Of a DNA stretch of 8,363 nt, positions 1 to 4,907 are shown in pieces. This stretch comes from JALSHZ01 sp964614535. GTDB lineage: Bacteria > Pseudomonadota > Gammaproteobacteria > UWMA-0217. The translations under genes were made by a program, and so were the position numbers. Within the stretch, counting starts at the first letter, position 1. The number at the start of each line of letters is the position of its first letter. The notes below the pieces were generated by a model. It had not been told where the DNA came from. It made no database searches and worked only from the letters and a program-made list of their open reading frames with translations. The stretch lies in NCBI GenBank assembly GCA_964614535.1, contig CAZTOZ010000047.1, forward strand, positions 1-8,363, written 5' to 3'.

Positions 1-1
1 T

Positions 2-307
2 TCGAGCGGTGGTTCGAGCGGTGGTTCCGGTAGTTCCGGCAGTTCCGGCAGTTCCGGCAGTTCCGGCAGTTCCGGCAGTTCCGGCAGTTCCGGCAGTTCC
101 GGCAGTTCCGGCAGTTCCGGCAGTTCCGGGACGGCGGTGGCCGGTGACAGTGGCGTGGCCGAAGGGCGTTCGGGCGGTGGTGCCACGGCGTTGTTTCTGC
201 TGGGCCTGCCGTTTCTGAAGCGGCGACGGTGTGAGGTAGCAAGGCCCGGTCGTGGCGTCACCGCCTCGCGCCGTCAAAAGCGCACCACCGGCTCCGAGCG
301 TTCGTAG
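2..307 (+). CDS. 3' end of a gene for a surface protein with Ser/Gly linker and GlyGly-CTERM-like tail (partial)
   Basis: The reading frame beginning at base 2 is open from the window edge to a TAG at 305-307, about 101 residues; the start lies outside. It encodes SSGGSSGG, then about ten SSG repeats, a short segment (GTAVAGDSGVAEGRS), then GGGATALFLLGLPFLKRRR at residues 59-77. Gly-Gly, a short hydrophobic helix and a basic cluster after a Ser/Gly-rich linker is the layout of GlyGly-CTERM sorting signals, which rhombosortase, a rhomboid-type intramembrane protease, is thought to process in proteins bound for the surface or secretion. The main domain is not visible, so its activity is unknown. 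Oddly, the frame runs 25 residues past the basic cluster and overlaps the 3' end of the RES toxin gene by 34 bp. Such tails normally end just after the arginines. TGA at 232-234 and TAG at 237-239 lie in the other two frames, so a one-base indel could have removed the native stop. The frame is chosen on the tail signal; a competing frame (9-218) gives only Val-Pro-Ala repeats. Confidence 0.6.
   Translation, partial: SSGGSSGGSGSSGSSGSSGSSGSSGSSGSSGSSGSSGSSGSSGTAVAGDSGVAEGRSGGGATALFLLGLPFLKRRRCEVARPGRGVTASRRQKRTTGSERS
23..130 (+). repeat. 9-bp tandem repeat coding for Ser-Ser-Gly
   Basis: Ten perfect tandem copies of AGTTCCGGC run from 32 to 121, flanked by degenerate copies GGTTCCGGT (23-31) and AGTTCCGGG (122-130). 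Just upstream lies a TCGAGCGGTGGT duplication (2-25). The unit is a multiple of three, so gain or loss of copies changes linker length without breaking the frame. The near-perfect identity of the units suggests recent expansion by slippage. Confidence 0.95.
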
Positions 308-981
308 ACTTCGGTGATCTTCTCGCCGTTCCAGGCGTAGACCAGATGTGGCCCCTGGGTGGGCAGCGAGACGGCCGGTGGGCGCAATGCGGCGATGCAC
401 TCTCCGCCGGGATGGCGCACGCTGCGATACCAGATGCCCCAGGCACCGCCGTCGCGCAAGCGCCGCCCAAAGGCCTGCGCCAGGGGGTGGTCGGCCGGAT
501 CGGGGGCGGGGTCGTGCAGCGGACCATAGTGTTGGGCGCGGATGTCGTGCAGCGGTTTCTGCACGGTGCCGATCCAGACGCGCATGCTGAAATCGGCGGG
601 CCCGAGTTGGGCATCCCGGGCGATCCGTTCCCGGTGGTGGACGGTTTCCCGGATGGCCGTCTCCAGGCGCAGGCCGGCGTAGTAGACGCCGTAGCTGCCA
701 TCGCTGAAGCGCGAGGGCCAGCCGATGTGGGTGAAGGCGGCCATGACGATGCTGGCGCCGGGGCCGCTGACGCGATCATCGGGGGCGACCCGTTGCAGGT
801 CACCGGTCTCGTCCAGCAGCCGGGGGTTGGTTTGTGCCTCCAATGCCCAGAGCGGGCCGAGCAGTTCCGGCGGTACGTGGCGCTCGAAGAAGTCGATCGG
901 CGGGTAGCGGGTGGCGATGATGCGGTACTGCTTGCCGCGGGGGCGTGCCGTGCCTGGCGGCGGCAGTCTCTCCATGTCCAT
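274..981 (-). CDS. RES-domain toxin of a type II toxin-antitoxin module
   Basis: The 235-residue product carries a RES domain. Family members act on NAD+ (the mycobacterial MbcT is an NAD+ phosphorylase; other RES toxins deplete NAD+ or, like ParT, modify a target with ADP-ribose). Expected active-site positions are visible: Arg91 in PSRFSDG, Tyr101 in GVYYAG, Glu112 in ETAIRETVHHRE and Ser187 in GIWYRSVRHPGGE. All are intact, so the toxin looks functional. It is cytoplasmic, with no signal peptide or membrane segment. Its ATG (979-981) follows the antitoxin TGA (982-984) with no gap, which points to translational coupling; a second ATG at codon 3 is an alternative start. The stop falls inside the extended tail of the convergent upstream gene. 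The family call rests on motifs; NAD+ phosphorylase versus NADase cannot be decided from the sequence. Confidence 0.88.
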   Translation of the reverse strand: MDMERLPPPGTARPRGKQYRIIATRYPPIDFFERHVPPELLGPLWALEAQTNPRLLDETGDLQRVAPDDRVSGPGASIVMAAFTHIGWPSRFSDGSYGVYYAGLRLETAIRETVHHRERIARDAQLGPADFSMRVWIGTVQKPLHDIRAQHYGPLHDPAPDPADHPLAQAFGRRLRDGGAWGIWYRSVRHPGGECIAALRPPAVSLPTQGPHLVYAWNGEKITEVYERSEPVVRF

Positions 982-1389
982 TCAGCCGCGCGCCGCGTCG
1001 AGATAGCGGCGCACGTCGGCCAGCGCGATCAACGAGCCGCTGAGCATGTGGTCCAGGGGTGACCGGCCGGCGAACAGCGGTGCGCTGTTGGGATTGCGCA
1101 GCCACTCCCGTGCGCTGTGGTCGGGAAAGAGGATGTGCATCGCTTTGTAGATTCCGAGCAGGTAGCTGATCCGGTCGAGCGTGTCCCGCGACAGGTTGCC
1201 GCGTAACTGTTTCTTCCATTTGAAGAAGGTGGAGCGCCCGGGCGAGCCGAGCAGGGCGCGTTGCTGTTCCGTGTTTAGCCCCCATTCGCCGGTGATGGAG
1301 AAAAAGGCCGTCAATCCGGCGGCCGCTTTTTCCGCGTCGCTGTATCGTGGTGTCGTGTCGGCGCTGGCTCTGTGGTCTGCAATCTGCAT
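982..1389 (-). CDS. Xre/MbcA/ParS-family antitoxin partnering the RES toxin
   Basis: The 135-residue product has the layout of antitoxins paired with RES toxins. An N-terminal helical, Xre-like DNA-binding half (about residues 15-80, including LNTEQQRALLGSPGRSTFFKWK and LSRDTLDRISYLLGIYKAM) is followed by a C-terminal MbcA/ParS toxin-binding domain (DUF2384 type), with REWLRNPNSAPLFAGRSPLD and LIALADVRRYLDAARG at the end. In this family the C-terminal helices cover the toxin active site and the Xre half represses the shared promoter. It is the first gene of the pair, directly abutting the toxin, with a sigma70-like promoter just upstream. The start at 1387-1389 leaves a leader of about 22 nt with only a weak ribosome-binding site. 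In-frame Met codons further in would cut into the DNA-binding half, so this start is preferred. Confidence 0.87.
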   Translation of the reverse strand: MQIADHRASADTTPRYSDAEKAAAGLTAFFSITGEWGLNTEQQRALLGSPGRSTFFKWKKQLRGNLSRDTLDRISYLLGIYKAMHILFPDHSAREWLRNPNSAPLFAGRSPLDHMLSGSLIALADVRRYLDAARG

Positions 1390-1417
1390 GATTGGTCTCG
1401 ATGTGTTCTTATTTCAG

Positions 1418-1446
1418 TTTTTAGTCTGCAAATGGACTTTCGTCAA
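1418..1446 (-). promoter_or_regulatory. Promoter and possible operator of the toxin-antitoxin module
   Basis: On the - strand TTGACG (1441-1446) and TAAAAA (1418-1423) are separated by exactly 17 bp, a good sigma70-type promoter placing transcription start near 1411, about 22 nt before the antitoxin ATG. The spacer holds a small dyad, AGTC-N8-GACT (1423-1438), a candidate operator for autorepression by the antitoxin. The promoter is well supported; the operator is an inference from position and weak symmetry. Confidence 0.6.
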
Positions 1447-1488
1447 GTGCCGGTGTCACGGTGGTGGTTCGCGTAGCGCCAGGTGAAT

Positions 1489-1497
1489 TGCTATACT
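1489..1497 (+). promoter_or_regulatory. Extended -10 promoter of the 4.5S RNA gene
   Basis: TGCTATACT is an extended -10 element (TGn plus TATACT at 1492-1497), ending 7 bp before the first base of the predicted SRP RNA. Only a weak -35 (TTCGCG, 1468-1473, 18-bp spacer) is seen, as expected when the TG extension compensates. The stretch between -10 and start (GGCCGCT) is GC-rich, like discriminators of stringently controlled stable-RNA promoters; that control is inferred. Confidence 0.65.
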
Positions 1498-1504
1498 GGC
1501 CGCT

Positions 1505-1606
1505 CCTGCATTGGTCCCCCCGCGACGGTAAGCTGCGAACCCCGCCAGGTCCGGAAGGAAGCAACGGTAGCAGTGGACCCGGGCGCCGGGGTGTGGCTGA
1601 TGCAGG
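1505..1606 (+). ncRNA. ffs: Signal recognition particle RNA (4.5S RNA, small bacterial type)
   Basis: About 102 nt fold into the single long hairpin of the bacterial small SRP RNA. The 5' CCTGCA (1505-1510) pairs with the 3' TGCAGG (1601-1606). The apex holds the near-invariant block CCAGGTCCGGAAGGAAGCA with a GGAA tetraloop at 1553-1556 and the AGCA side of the internal loop that binds the Ffh M domain. With Ffh the RNA forms the SRP, which targets nascent membrane proteins to FtsY and the translocon. Its place directly upstream of dnaX matches the arrangement in pseudomonads and other gammaproteobacteria. Ends are set by the terminal stem and by the -10 element spacing and may be off by a few bases. 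Confidence 0.95.
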
Positions 1607-1648
1607 TCTTTCTTTTTCCCCGGCCCGTGGTGATGCCGGGGTTTCCCC
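1607..1648 (+). terminator. T-rich tract and GC hairpin between ffs and dnaX
   Basis: The closing stem of the SRP RNA is followed by TCTTTCTTTTT (1607-1617), which with that stem could act as an intrinsic terminator. Next comes a perfect 7-bp stem CCCCGGC (1618-1624) / GCCGGGG (1635-1641) with a 10-nt loop and TTT. GGGG (1638-1641) can instead pair with CCCC (1645-1648) across that TTT, so two structures exclude each other. The element may set how much transcription passes from ffs into dnaX, since no separate dnaX promoter is evident. Confidence 0.5.
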
Positions 1649-1668
1649 AGCCTCGCCCGTCGTTTTCC

Positions 1669-3270
1669 ATGAGTTACCAGGTTCTAGCGCGCAAATGGCG
1701 TCCCGCCCGCTTCGACGAGATCGTCGGTCAGGAGCATGTGGTTCGGGCGATGGCCAATGCGCTCGATCAGCAGCGCCTCCATCACGCCTATCTGTTCACC
1801 GGCACCCGGGGGGTCGGCAAGACGACGCTGGCGCGGATTCTGGCCAAGTGCCTCAACTGCGAGCAGGGGGTGACTTCACAGCCCTGCGGCCGCTGCGATG
1901 CCTGCCGCGAGATTGCCGAGGGGCGGTTCGTCGATCTGATCGAGGTGGATGCCGCCTCGCGCACCCGGGTCGATGACACTCGCGAGCTGCTCGACAACGT
2001 CCAGTATGCGCCCACCCAGGGGCGCTACAAGGTGTATCTCATCGACGAGGTGCACATGCTCTCCACCCACAGCTTCAATGCGCTGCTGAAGACGCTGGAG
2101 GAGCCGCCGCCCCATGTGAAGTTCCTGTTGGCGACCACCGACCCGCAGAAGTTGCCGGTGACGGTGCTGTCGCGCTGCCTGCAGTTCAATCTCAAGCGGG
2201 TGCCGGAGGCGCGTATCGCCGCCCATCTCGAAAAGGTGCTGAGTGCCGAGGGCGTCGAGTTCGAGGCGGCGGCCCTGCGGCATCTGGCCCACGCCGCCGA
2301 TGGCAGCCTGCGTGATGCGTTGAGCCTGCTCGACCAGGCCATTGCGTTCGGCAACGGGGCGGTGCGCGACGATGAGATCGGGCAGATGTTGGGCAGTGTT
2401 TCCCGTGGGCATTTGCAGCAGATGTTGCTGGCGGTGGCCAACGGTGACGCCGAGGTGGTGATGGGTCAGGTCGATGCGCTCGCCCAGATGGCGCCGGACT
2501 ACGATCAGGTGCTCGCCGGCCTCATCACGTTGCTGCATGATCTGGCGCTGGCTCAGCAGGTGCCGGGCAGTCTGGCGTTGCGCGGTGTCGATGTGGATGA
2601 GGTGAGCGAGATCGCTCGCGTCATGGCGCCGGAGGACATTCAGCTCTATTACGAGATCGCGGTGCGGGCGCGGCGCGATCTGCCGCTGATTCCCGATCCG
2701 CGCAACGGGCTGGAGATGGCGCTGTTGCGGATGCTCGCCTTCCGCCCCGAGCCGGCGGCGGGGGAGCAGCGTCCGGCATCGGCGGCTGACGGTTCCACGC
2801 CGTCGGCACCGCGTTCTGCGCCGCCGGCCGCGCCGGCGCCGGCGACCCCCCCGGCGGAGTCCGCGCCAGCGGCCGGGGCGCCACGGGCCGATGCCGGCTG
2901 GGATGAGATCCTGCGGCATCTTGGCCTGACCGGGATGGCCAGAATGTTCGCCAGCCATTGCACGCTGGAGGCGGTGGAGGAGGGTGTGGTGACGCTGGCG
3001 CTGTCGCAGCGCCACGACAGCCTGAAGAACGACAGCGTCGTCGGCAAGCTGGAGAAGGCGCTGGGGGAATACTACAACCGTCCGGTTCGGCTCAAGATCG
3101 TGCTGACCGAGGAGGACCCGGATTCGCCGGCGGCGCGGCAGAAGCGCGAGGCCGAGCAGCGTCAGCTGGCGGCGGAGGCCGCCATCGCCGCCGATCCGGT
3201 GGTGGCGCAGCTCAAGGACCAGCTCGGCGCCGAGGTGGTGCCCGGTTCGGTCAAGCCGCTGCCGGAGTAG
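1669..3270 (+). CDS. dnaX: DNA polymerase III subunit tau/gamma (clamp-loader ATPase)
   Basis: This 533-residue protein is the ATPase of the clamp loader, which places the beta clamp on DNA; full-length tau also links the polymerase cores to DnaB helicase. The start MSYQVLARKWRP is that of E. coli DnaX and fixes ATG 1669; the frame is open upstream, but earlier starts fall in or next to the SRP RNA. Visible motifs: Walker A GTRGVGKT (45-52), zinc cysteines C64, C73, C76, C79, Walker B YLIDEVHML (123-131) and the SRC motif (168-170) with the arginine finger. The AAA+ and collar domains end near residue 362 (MLAFRPEP). A Pro/Ala linker (about 362-405) and a tau-specific C-terminal region follow (WDEILRHLGL, SQRHDSLKNDSVVGKLEKAL). 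It is shorter than the E. coli protein (643 aa), mainly through a shorter linker. No Shine-Dalgarno is seen; the 25 nt before ATG are pyrimidine-rich. A C7 run in the linker could allow a gamma-like product of about 412 residues. Confidence 0.97.
   Translation: MSYQVLARKWRPARFDEIVGQEHVVRAMANALDQQRLHHAYLFTGTRGVGKTTLARILAKCLNCEQGVTSQPCGRCDACREIAEGRFVDLIEVDAASRTRVDDTRELLDNVQYAPTQGRYKVYLIDEVHMLSTHSFNALLKTLEEPPPHVKFLLATTDPQKLPVTVLSRCLQFNLKRVPEARIAAHLEKVLSAEGVEFEAAALRHLAHAADGSLRDALSLLDQAIAFGNGAVRDDEIGQMLGSVSRGHLQQMLLAVANGDAEVVMGQVDALAQMAPDYDQVLAGLITLLHDLALAQQVPGSLALRGVDVDEVSEIARVMAPEDIQLYYEIAVRARRDLPLIPDPRNGLEMALLRMLAFRPEPAAGEQRPASAADGSTPSAPRSAPPAAPAPATPPAESAPAAGAPRADAGWDEILRHLGLTGMARMFASHCTLEAVEEGVVTLALSQRHDSLKNDSVVGKLEKALGEYYNRPVRLKIVLTEEDPDSPAARQKREAEQRQLAAEAAIAADPVVAQLKDQLGAEVVPGSVKPLPE
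2847..2872 (+). promoter_or_regulatory. dnaX: Candidate -1 frameshift site in dnaX (C CCC CCG plus hairpin)
   Basis: The in-frame codons ACC CCC CCG (2845-2853) contain the heptamer C CCC CCG, the same X XXY YYZ shape as the E. coli dnaX A AAA AAG signal. It lies in the proline-rich linker, as in E. coli. Seven nt downstream a CCGC-GCCA-GCGG hairpin (2861-2872) sits inside a wider GGCG/CGCC pairing (2853-2856 with 2879-2882). A -1 slip here would add 17 codons and stop at TGA 2904-2906, giving about 412 residues without the tau C-terminus. No upstream purine-rich stimulator is seen. Transcriptional slippage on C7 would also truncate the protein. This is inference; the C run may simply encode proline. 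Confidence 0.35.
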
Positions 3271-3307
3271 AGGATTCAACCAACCGATTGCAGGAGTGGA
3301 TAGATCG

Positions 3308-3625
3308 ATGAAAGGTGGACTAGGCAACATCATGAAGCAGGCCCAGAAGATGCAGGCGGAGATGGCCAGGATGCAGGAGGAGATCGCCCGCATGGAGGTG
3401 ACGGGTCAGTCCGGCGGTGGCATGGTGACCGTGGTGATGACCGGCAAGCATGCGGTCAAGCGGGTCAGCATCGATGATACGCTGATCGGTGACGACAAGG
3501 AGATGCTCGAAGATCTGATCGCTGCCGCCGTCAACGACGCCGTGGCCAAGGTGGAGGCGGAGACGAAAGAGAAGATGGCCAGCATCACCGCCGGTCTGCC
3601 GGCCGGCCTGAACCTGCCGTTCTGA
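3308..3625 (+). CDS. ybaB: YbaB/EbfC-family nucleoid-associated DNA-binding protein
   Basis: The 105-residue product matches YbaB/EbfC along its whole length. An N-terminal amphipathic helix rich in Met, Gln and Lys (KGGLGNIMKQAQKMQ and following, about 1-35) is followed by the conserved core EVTGQSGGGMVTVVMTGKHAVKRVSID (about 30-56), DDKEMLEDLIAAAVNDAVAK (about 61-80) and the end KEKMASITAGLPAGLNLPF. Family members are dimers that bind DNA with little specificity; the gene sits between dnaX and recR in many bacteria, as here. The start at 3308 gives the usual length, with AGGAG at 3292-3296 (11 nt spacing, slightly long). GTG 3296 would add four residues but overlaps that AGGAG, so ATG is preferred. 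The 37-nt gap after dnaX and 16-nt gap before recR support one transcript. Confidence 0.95.
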   Translation: MKGGLGNIMKQAQKMQAEMARMQEEIARMEVTGQSGGGMVTVVMTGKHAVKRVSIDDTLIGDDKEMLEDLIAAAVNDAVAKVEAETKEKMASITAGLPAGLNLPF

Positions 3626-3641
3626 GGGACGGACCGTCGCC

Positions 3642-4238
3642 ATGGCGTTGACTCCACTGCTGGAACAGTTGATGACATCGTTGCGCTGTCTGCCCGGCGT
3701 GGGGCCGAAGACGGCGCAGCGGATGGCCTTTCACCTGCTGGAGCGCGACCGCGACGGCGCCCGCCGCCTGTCGGCCACGCTGGCCGAGGCGATGGAGAAG
3801 ATCGGCCATTGCGCCCGCTGCCGCACGCTGACCGAAAACGAGCTCTGTGACATCTGCGCCAATCCCGGCCGCAATGCGGGGCTGCTCTGTATCGTCGAGA
3901 ACCCGGCCGACGTGCTCGCCATCGAGCAGTCCGGCGCGTTTCGGGGCTATTATTTCGTCTTGATGGGGCAGATCTCGCCGCTCGACGGCATCGGCCCGGA
4001 GGAGCTGGGACTCGATGCGCTGGAGCAGCGGTTCCGCAGCGGGGAGGTTCAGGAGGTCATCCTCGCCACCAATCCCACCGTGGAGGGGGAGGTGACCGCC
4101 CACTATATTGGTGAACTGGCCCGCGCCCATGCGGTGAAGACGTCGCGGATCGCCCACGGCGTGCCGTTCGGGGGCGAGCTGGAGTATATCGACAGCCAGA
4201 CGCTGTCCCACGCTTTCGAAGGCCGTACCAGCTACTGA
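3642..4238 (+). CDS. recR: Recombination protein RecR
   Basis: RecR (198 residues, usual length) works with RecF and RecO to load RecA onto SSB-coated single-stranded gaps. It forms a ring-like clamp through its helix-hairpin-helix and Toprim parts. Visible: helix-hairpin-helix LPGVGPKTAQRMAF (17-30); a zinc finger with C57, C60, C69 and C72; a Toprim domain beginning CIVENPAD (83-90), with YYFVLMGQISPLDGIGPEEL and ATNPTVEGEVTAHYI; and the C-terminal segment HGVPFGGELEYIDSQTLSHAF. All key residues are present. A GAGGGA run at the end of ybaB (3624-3629) is the only ribosome-binding candidate and is a little far from ATG 3642, so translation may be coupled to ybaB. Confidence 0.98.
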   Translation: MALTPLLEQLMTSLRCLPGVGPKTAQRMAFHLLERDRDGARRLSATLAEAMEKIGHCARCRTLTENELCDICANPGRNAGLLCIVENPADVLAIEQSGAFRGYYFVLMGQISPLDGIGPEELGLDALEQRFRSGEVQEVILATNPTVEGEVTAHYIGELARAHAVKTSRIAHGVPFGGELEYIDSQTLSHAFEGRTSY

Positions 4239-4258
4239 ATTCACAGCGGGAGCACACC

Positions 4259-4603
4259 ATGACCGACTGTATTTTCTGCAAGATCGCCGCCGGCGAGATT
4301 CCGGCGACCAAACTGCTGGAGACCGACGACGTCGTCGTCTTCCGCGATCTCAACCCGCAGGCGCCGACCCATCTGTTGGCGATTCCGCGCAAGCATATCG
4401 CCACCATCAACGATCTCGACGCTGCCGATGCCGCGCTGGTCGGCAAGCTCTACCTTGCCGCCAAGCAGGTGGCGGTCGCCGAGGGGATCGCCGACAGTGG
4501 CTATCGCACGGTGATGAACTGCGGCGAGGGAGCGGGGCAGACGGTGTTCCATATCCATCTGCACATCCTCGGCGGCCGGCCGCTGGGCTGGCCGCCGGGC
4601 TGA
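4259..4603 (+). CDS. hinT: HIT-family nucleotide-binding hydrolase (HinT-like)
   Basis: The 114-residue product starts MTDCIFCKIAAGEIPATK and ends with the histidine triad VFHIHLHILGGRPLGWPPG, both typical of the HinT branch. The triad is H98, H100 and H102, the middle His being the nucleophile in this family; an upstream His38 lies in PTHLLAIPRKHI. HinT enzymes hydrolyse purine nucleoside phosphoramidates such as AMP-lysine; the physiological substrate is poorly defined. The C-terminus ends in the Trp-containing tail that sets specificity in bacterial HinT. Cys4 and Cys7 form a CxxC seen in many members. The gene lies 20 nt after recR, with GGGAG (4248-4252) seven nt before ATG, and its stop region carries the ribosome-binding site for the next small gene, so it belongs to the same operon. 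Confidence 0.95.
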   Translation: MTDCIFCKIAAGEIPATKLLETDDVVVFRDLNPQAPTHLLAIPRKHIATINDLDAADAALVGKLYLAAKQVAVAEGIADSGYRTVMNCGEGAGQTVFHIHLHILGGRPLGWPPG

Positions 4604-4613
4604 GGGGGCCGTG

Positions 4614-4784
4614 ATGGATTCCGAACGAATCAAGCACATCGCTGGCGGTCTCTGCCTGTTGGCCTCGGTGCTGGTGCTGGTCTATCAGCAGCCGATTGGC
4701 GAGGCCATCGGGATCGGTGTCATGGCGCTGTGGCTCGGACTCGGGGCGCTCGGCGTCTATCTCGTCGGCATCGGCCGGGACTGA
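4614..4784 (+). CDS. Small two-helix membrane protein (56 aa), unrecognised family
   Basis: An ATG ten nt after the hinT stop opens a 56-codon frame ending at TGA 4782-4784. The product begins MDSERIKHIAGG and has two hydrophobic segments (about residues 9-24 and 31-53) split by a short polar turn, YQQPIGE (24-30). It is short, basic at the start and mostly Leu/Val/Gly/Ala, as in small inner-membrane proteins. GAGGGGG (4602-4608) overlaps the hinT stop and sits 5 nt before the ATG, an excellent ribosome-binding site that implies coupled translation. An adjacent GTG at 4611 is an alternative start. The layout faintly recalls DUF2892-type proteins, but I cannot assign a family. The good initiation region and codon use like its neighbours argue that it is real. 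Confidence 0.65.
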   Translation: MDSERIKHIAGGLCLLASVLVLVYQQPIGEAIGIGVMALWLGLGALGVYLVGIGRD

Positions 4785-4800
4785 CACGGCCGCGTCGGGG

Positions 4801-4838
4801 CTGCCGTTCTCGATGACGCGAAGCCATCGAGAACGCAG
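4801..4838. terminator. Strong hairpin between convergent genes
   Basis: GTTCTCGATG (4806-4815) and CATCGAGAAC (4825-4834) are a perfect 10-bp inverted repeat with a 9-nt loop. C4805-G4835 and then CTG/CAG (4801-4803 with 4836-4838, one bulge) extend the stem. It lies between the 3' ends of the 56-aa gene and the copper receptor, where a shared terminator is expected. No T-run follows directly on either strand; the nearest + strand T-rich run (GTGTTTTCTTCTC) starts about 20 nt later. It may therefore act as an RNA 3'-end stabiliser or a Rho-assisted site rather than a textbook terminator. Confidence 0.55.
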
Positions 4839-4907
4839 CGGTGCGGGGAATCGTGTTTTCTTCTCTTCACGGCCAGCAAGCCCGTGGATGGATGTTCCGG
4901 CGGCGCG

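Noticed and set aside
23..130. CRISPR array
   Set aside because: Units are 9 bp, contiguous and without spacers; this is a coding microsatellite-like array.
9..218. Frame coding Val-Pro-Ala repeats at the left end
   Set aside because: The neighbouring frame gives a Ser/Gly linker with a sorting-type tail and is open from the window edge; the VPA frame is its shadow.
346..1062. 238-codon + strand frame across the RES toxin
   Set aside because: Antisense shadow of a toxin gene with intact active-site motifs; no domain or ribosome-binding site seen.
1483..1668. 62-residue N-terminal extension of DnaX
   Set aside because: It would translate the SRP RNA, and the DnaX family begins MSYQVLARKWRP at 1669.
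1876..3393. 505-codon antisense frame across dnaX
   Set aside because: It lies opposite a certain gene, has no recognisable domain, and is the kind of long shadow expected from GC-rich third positions.
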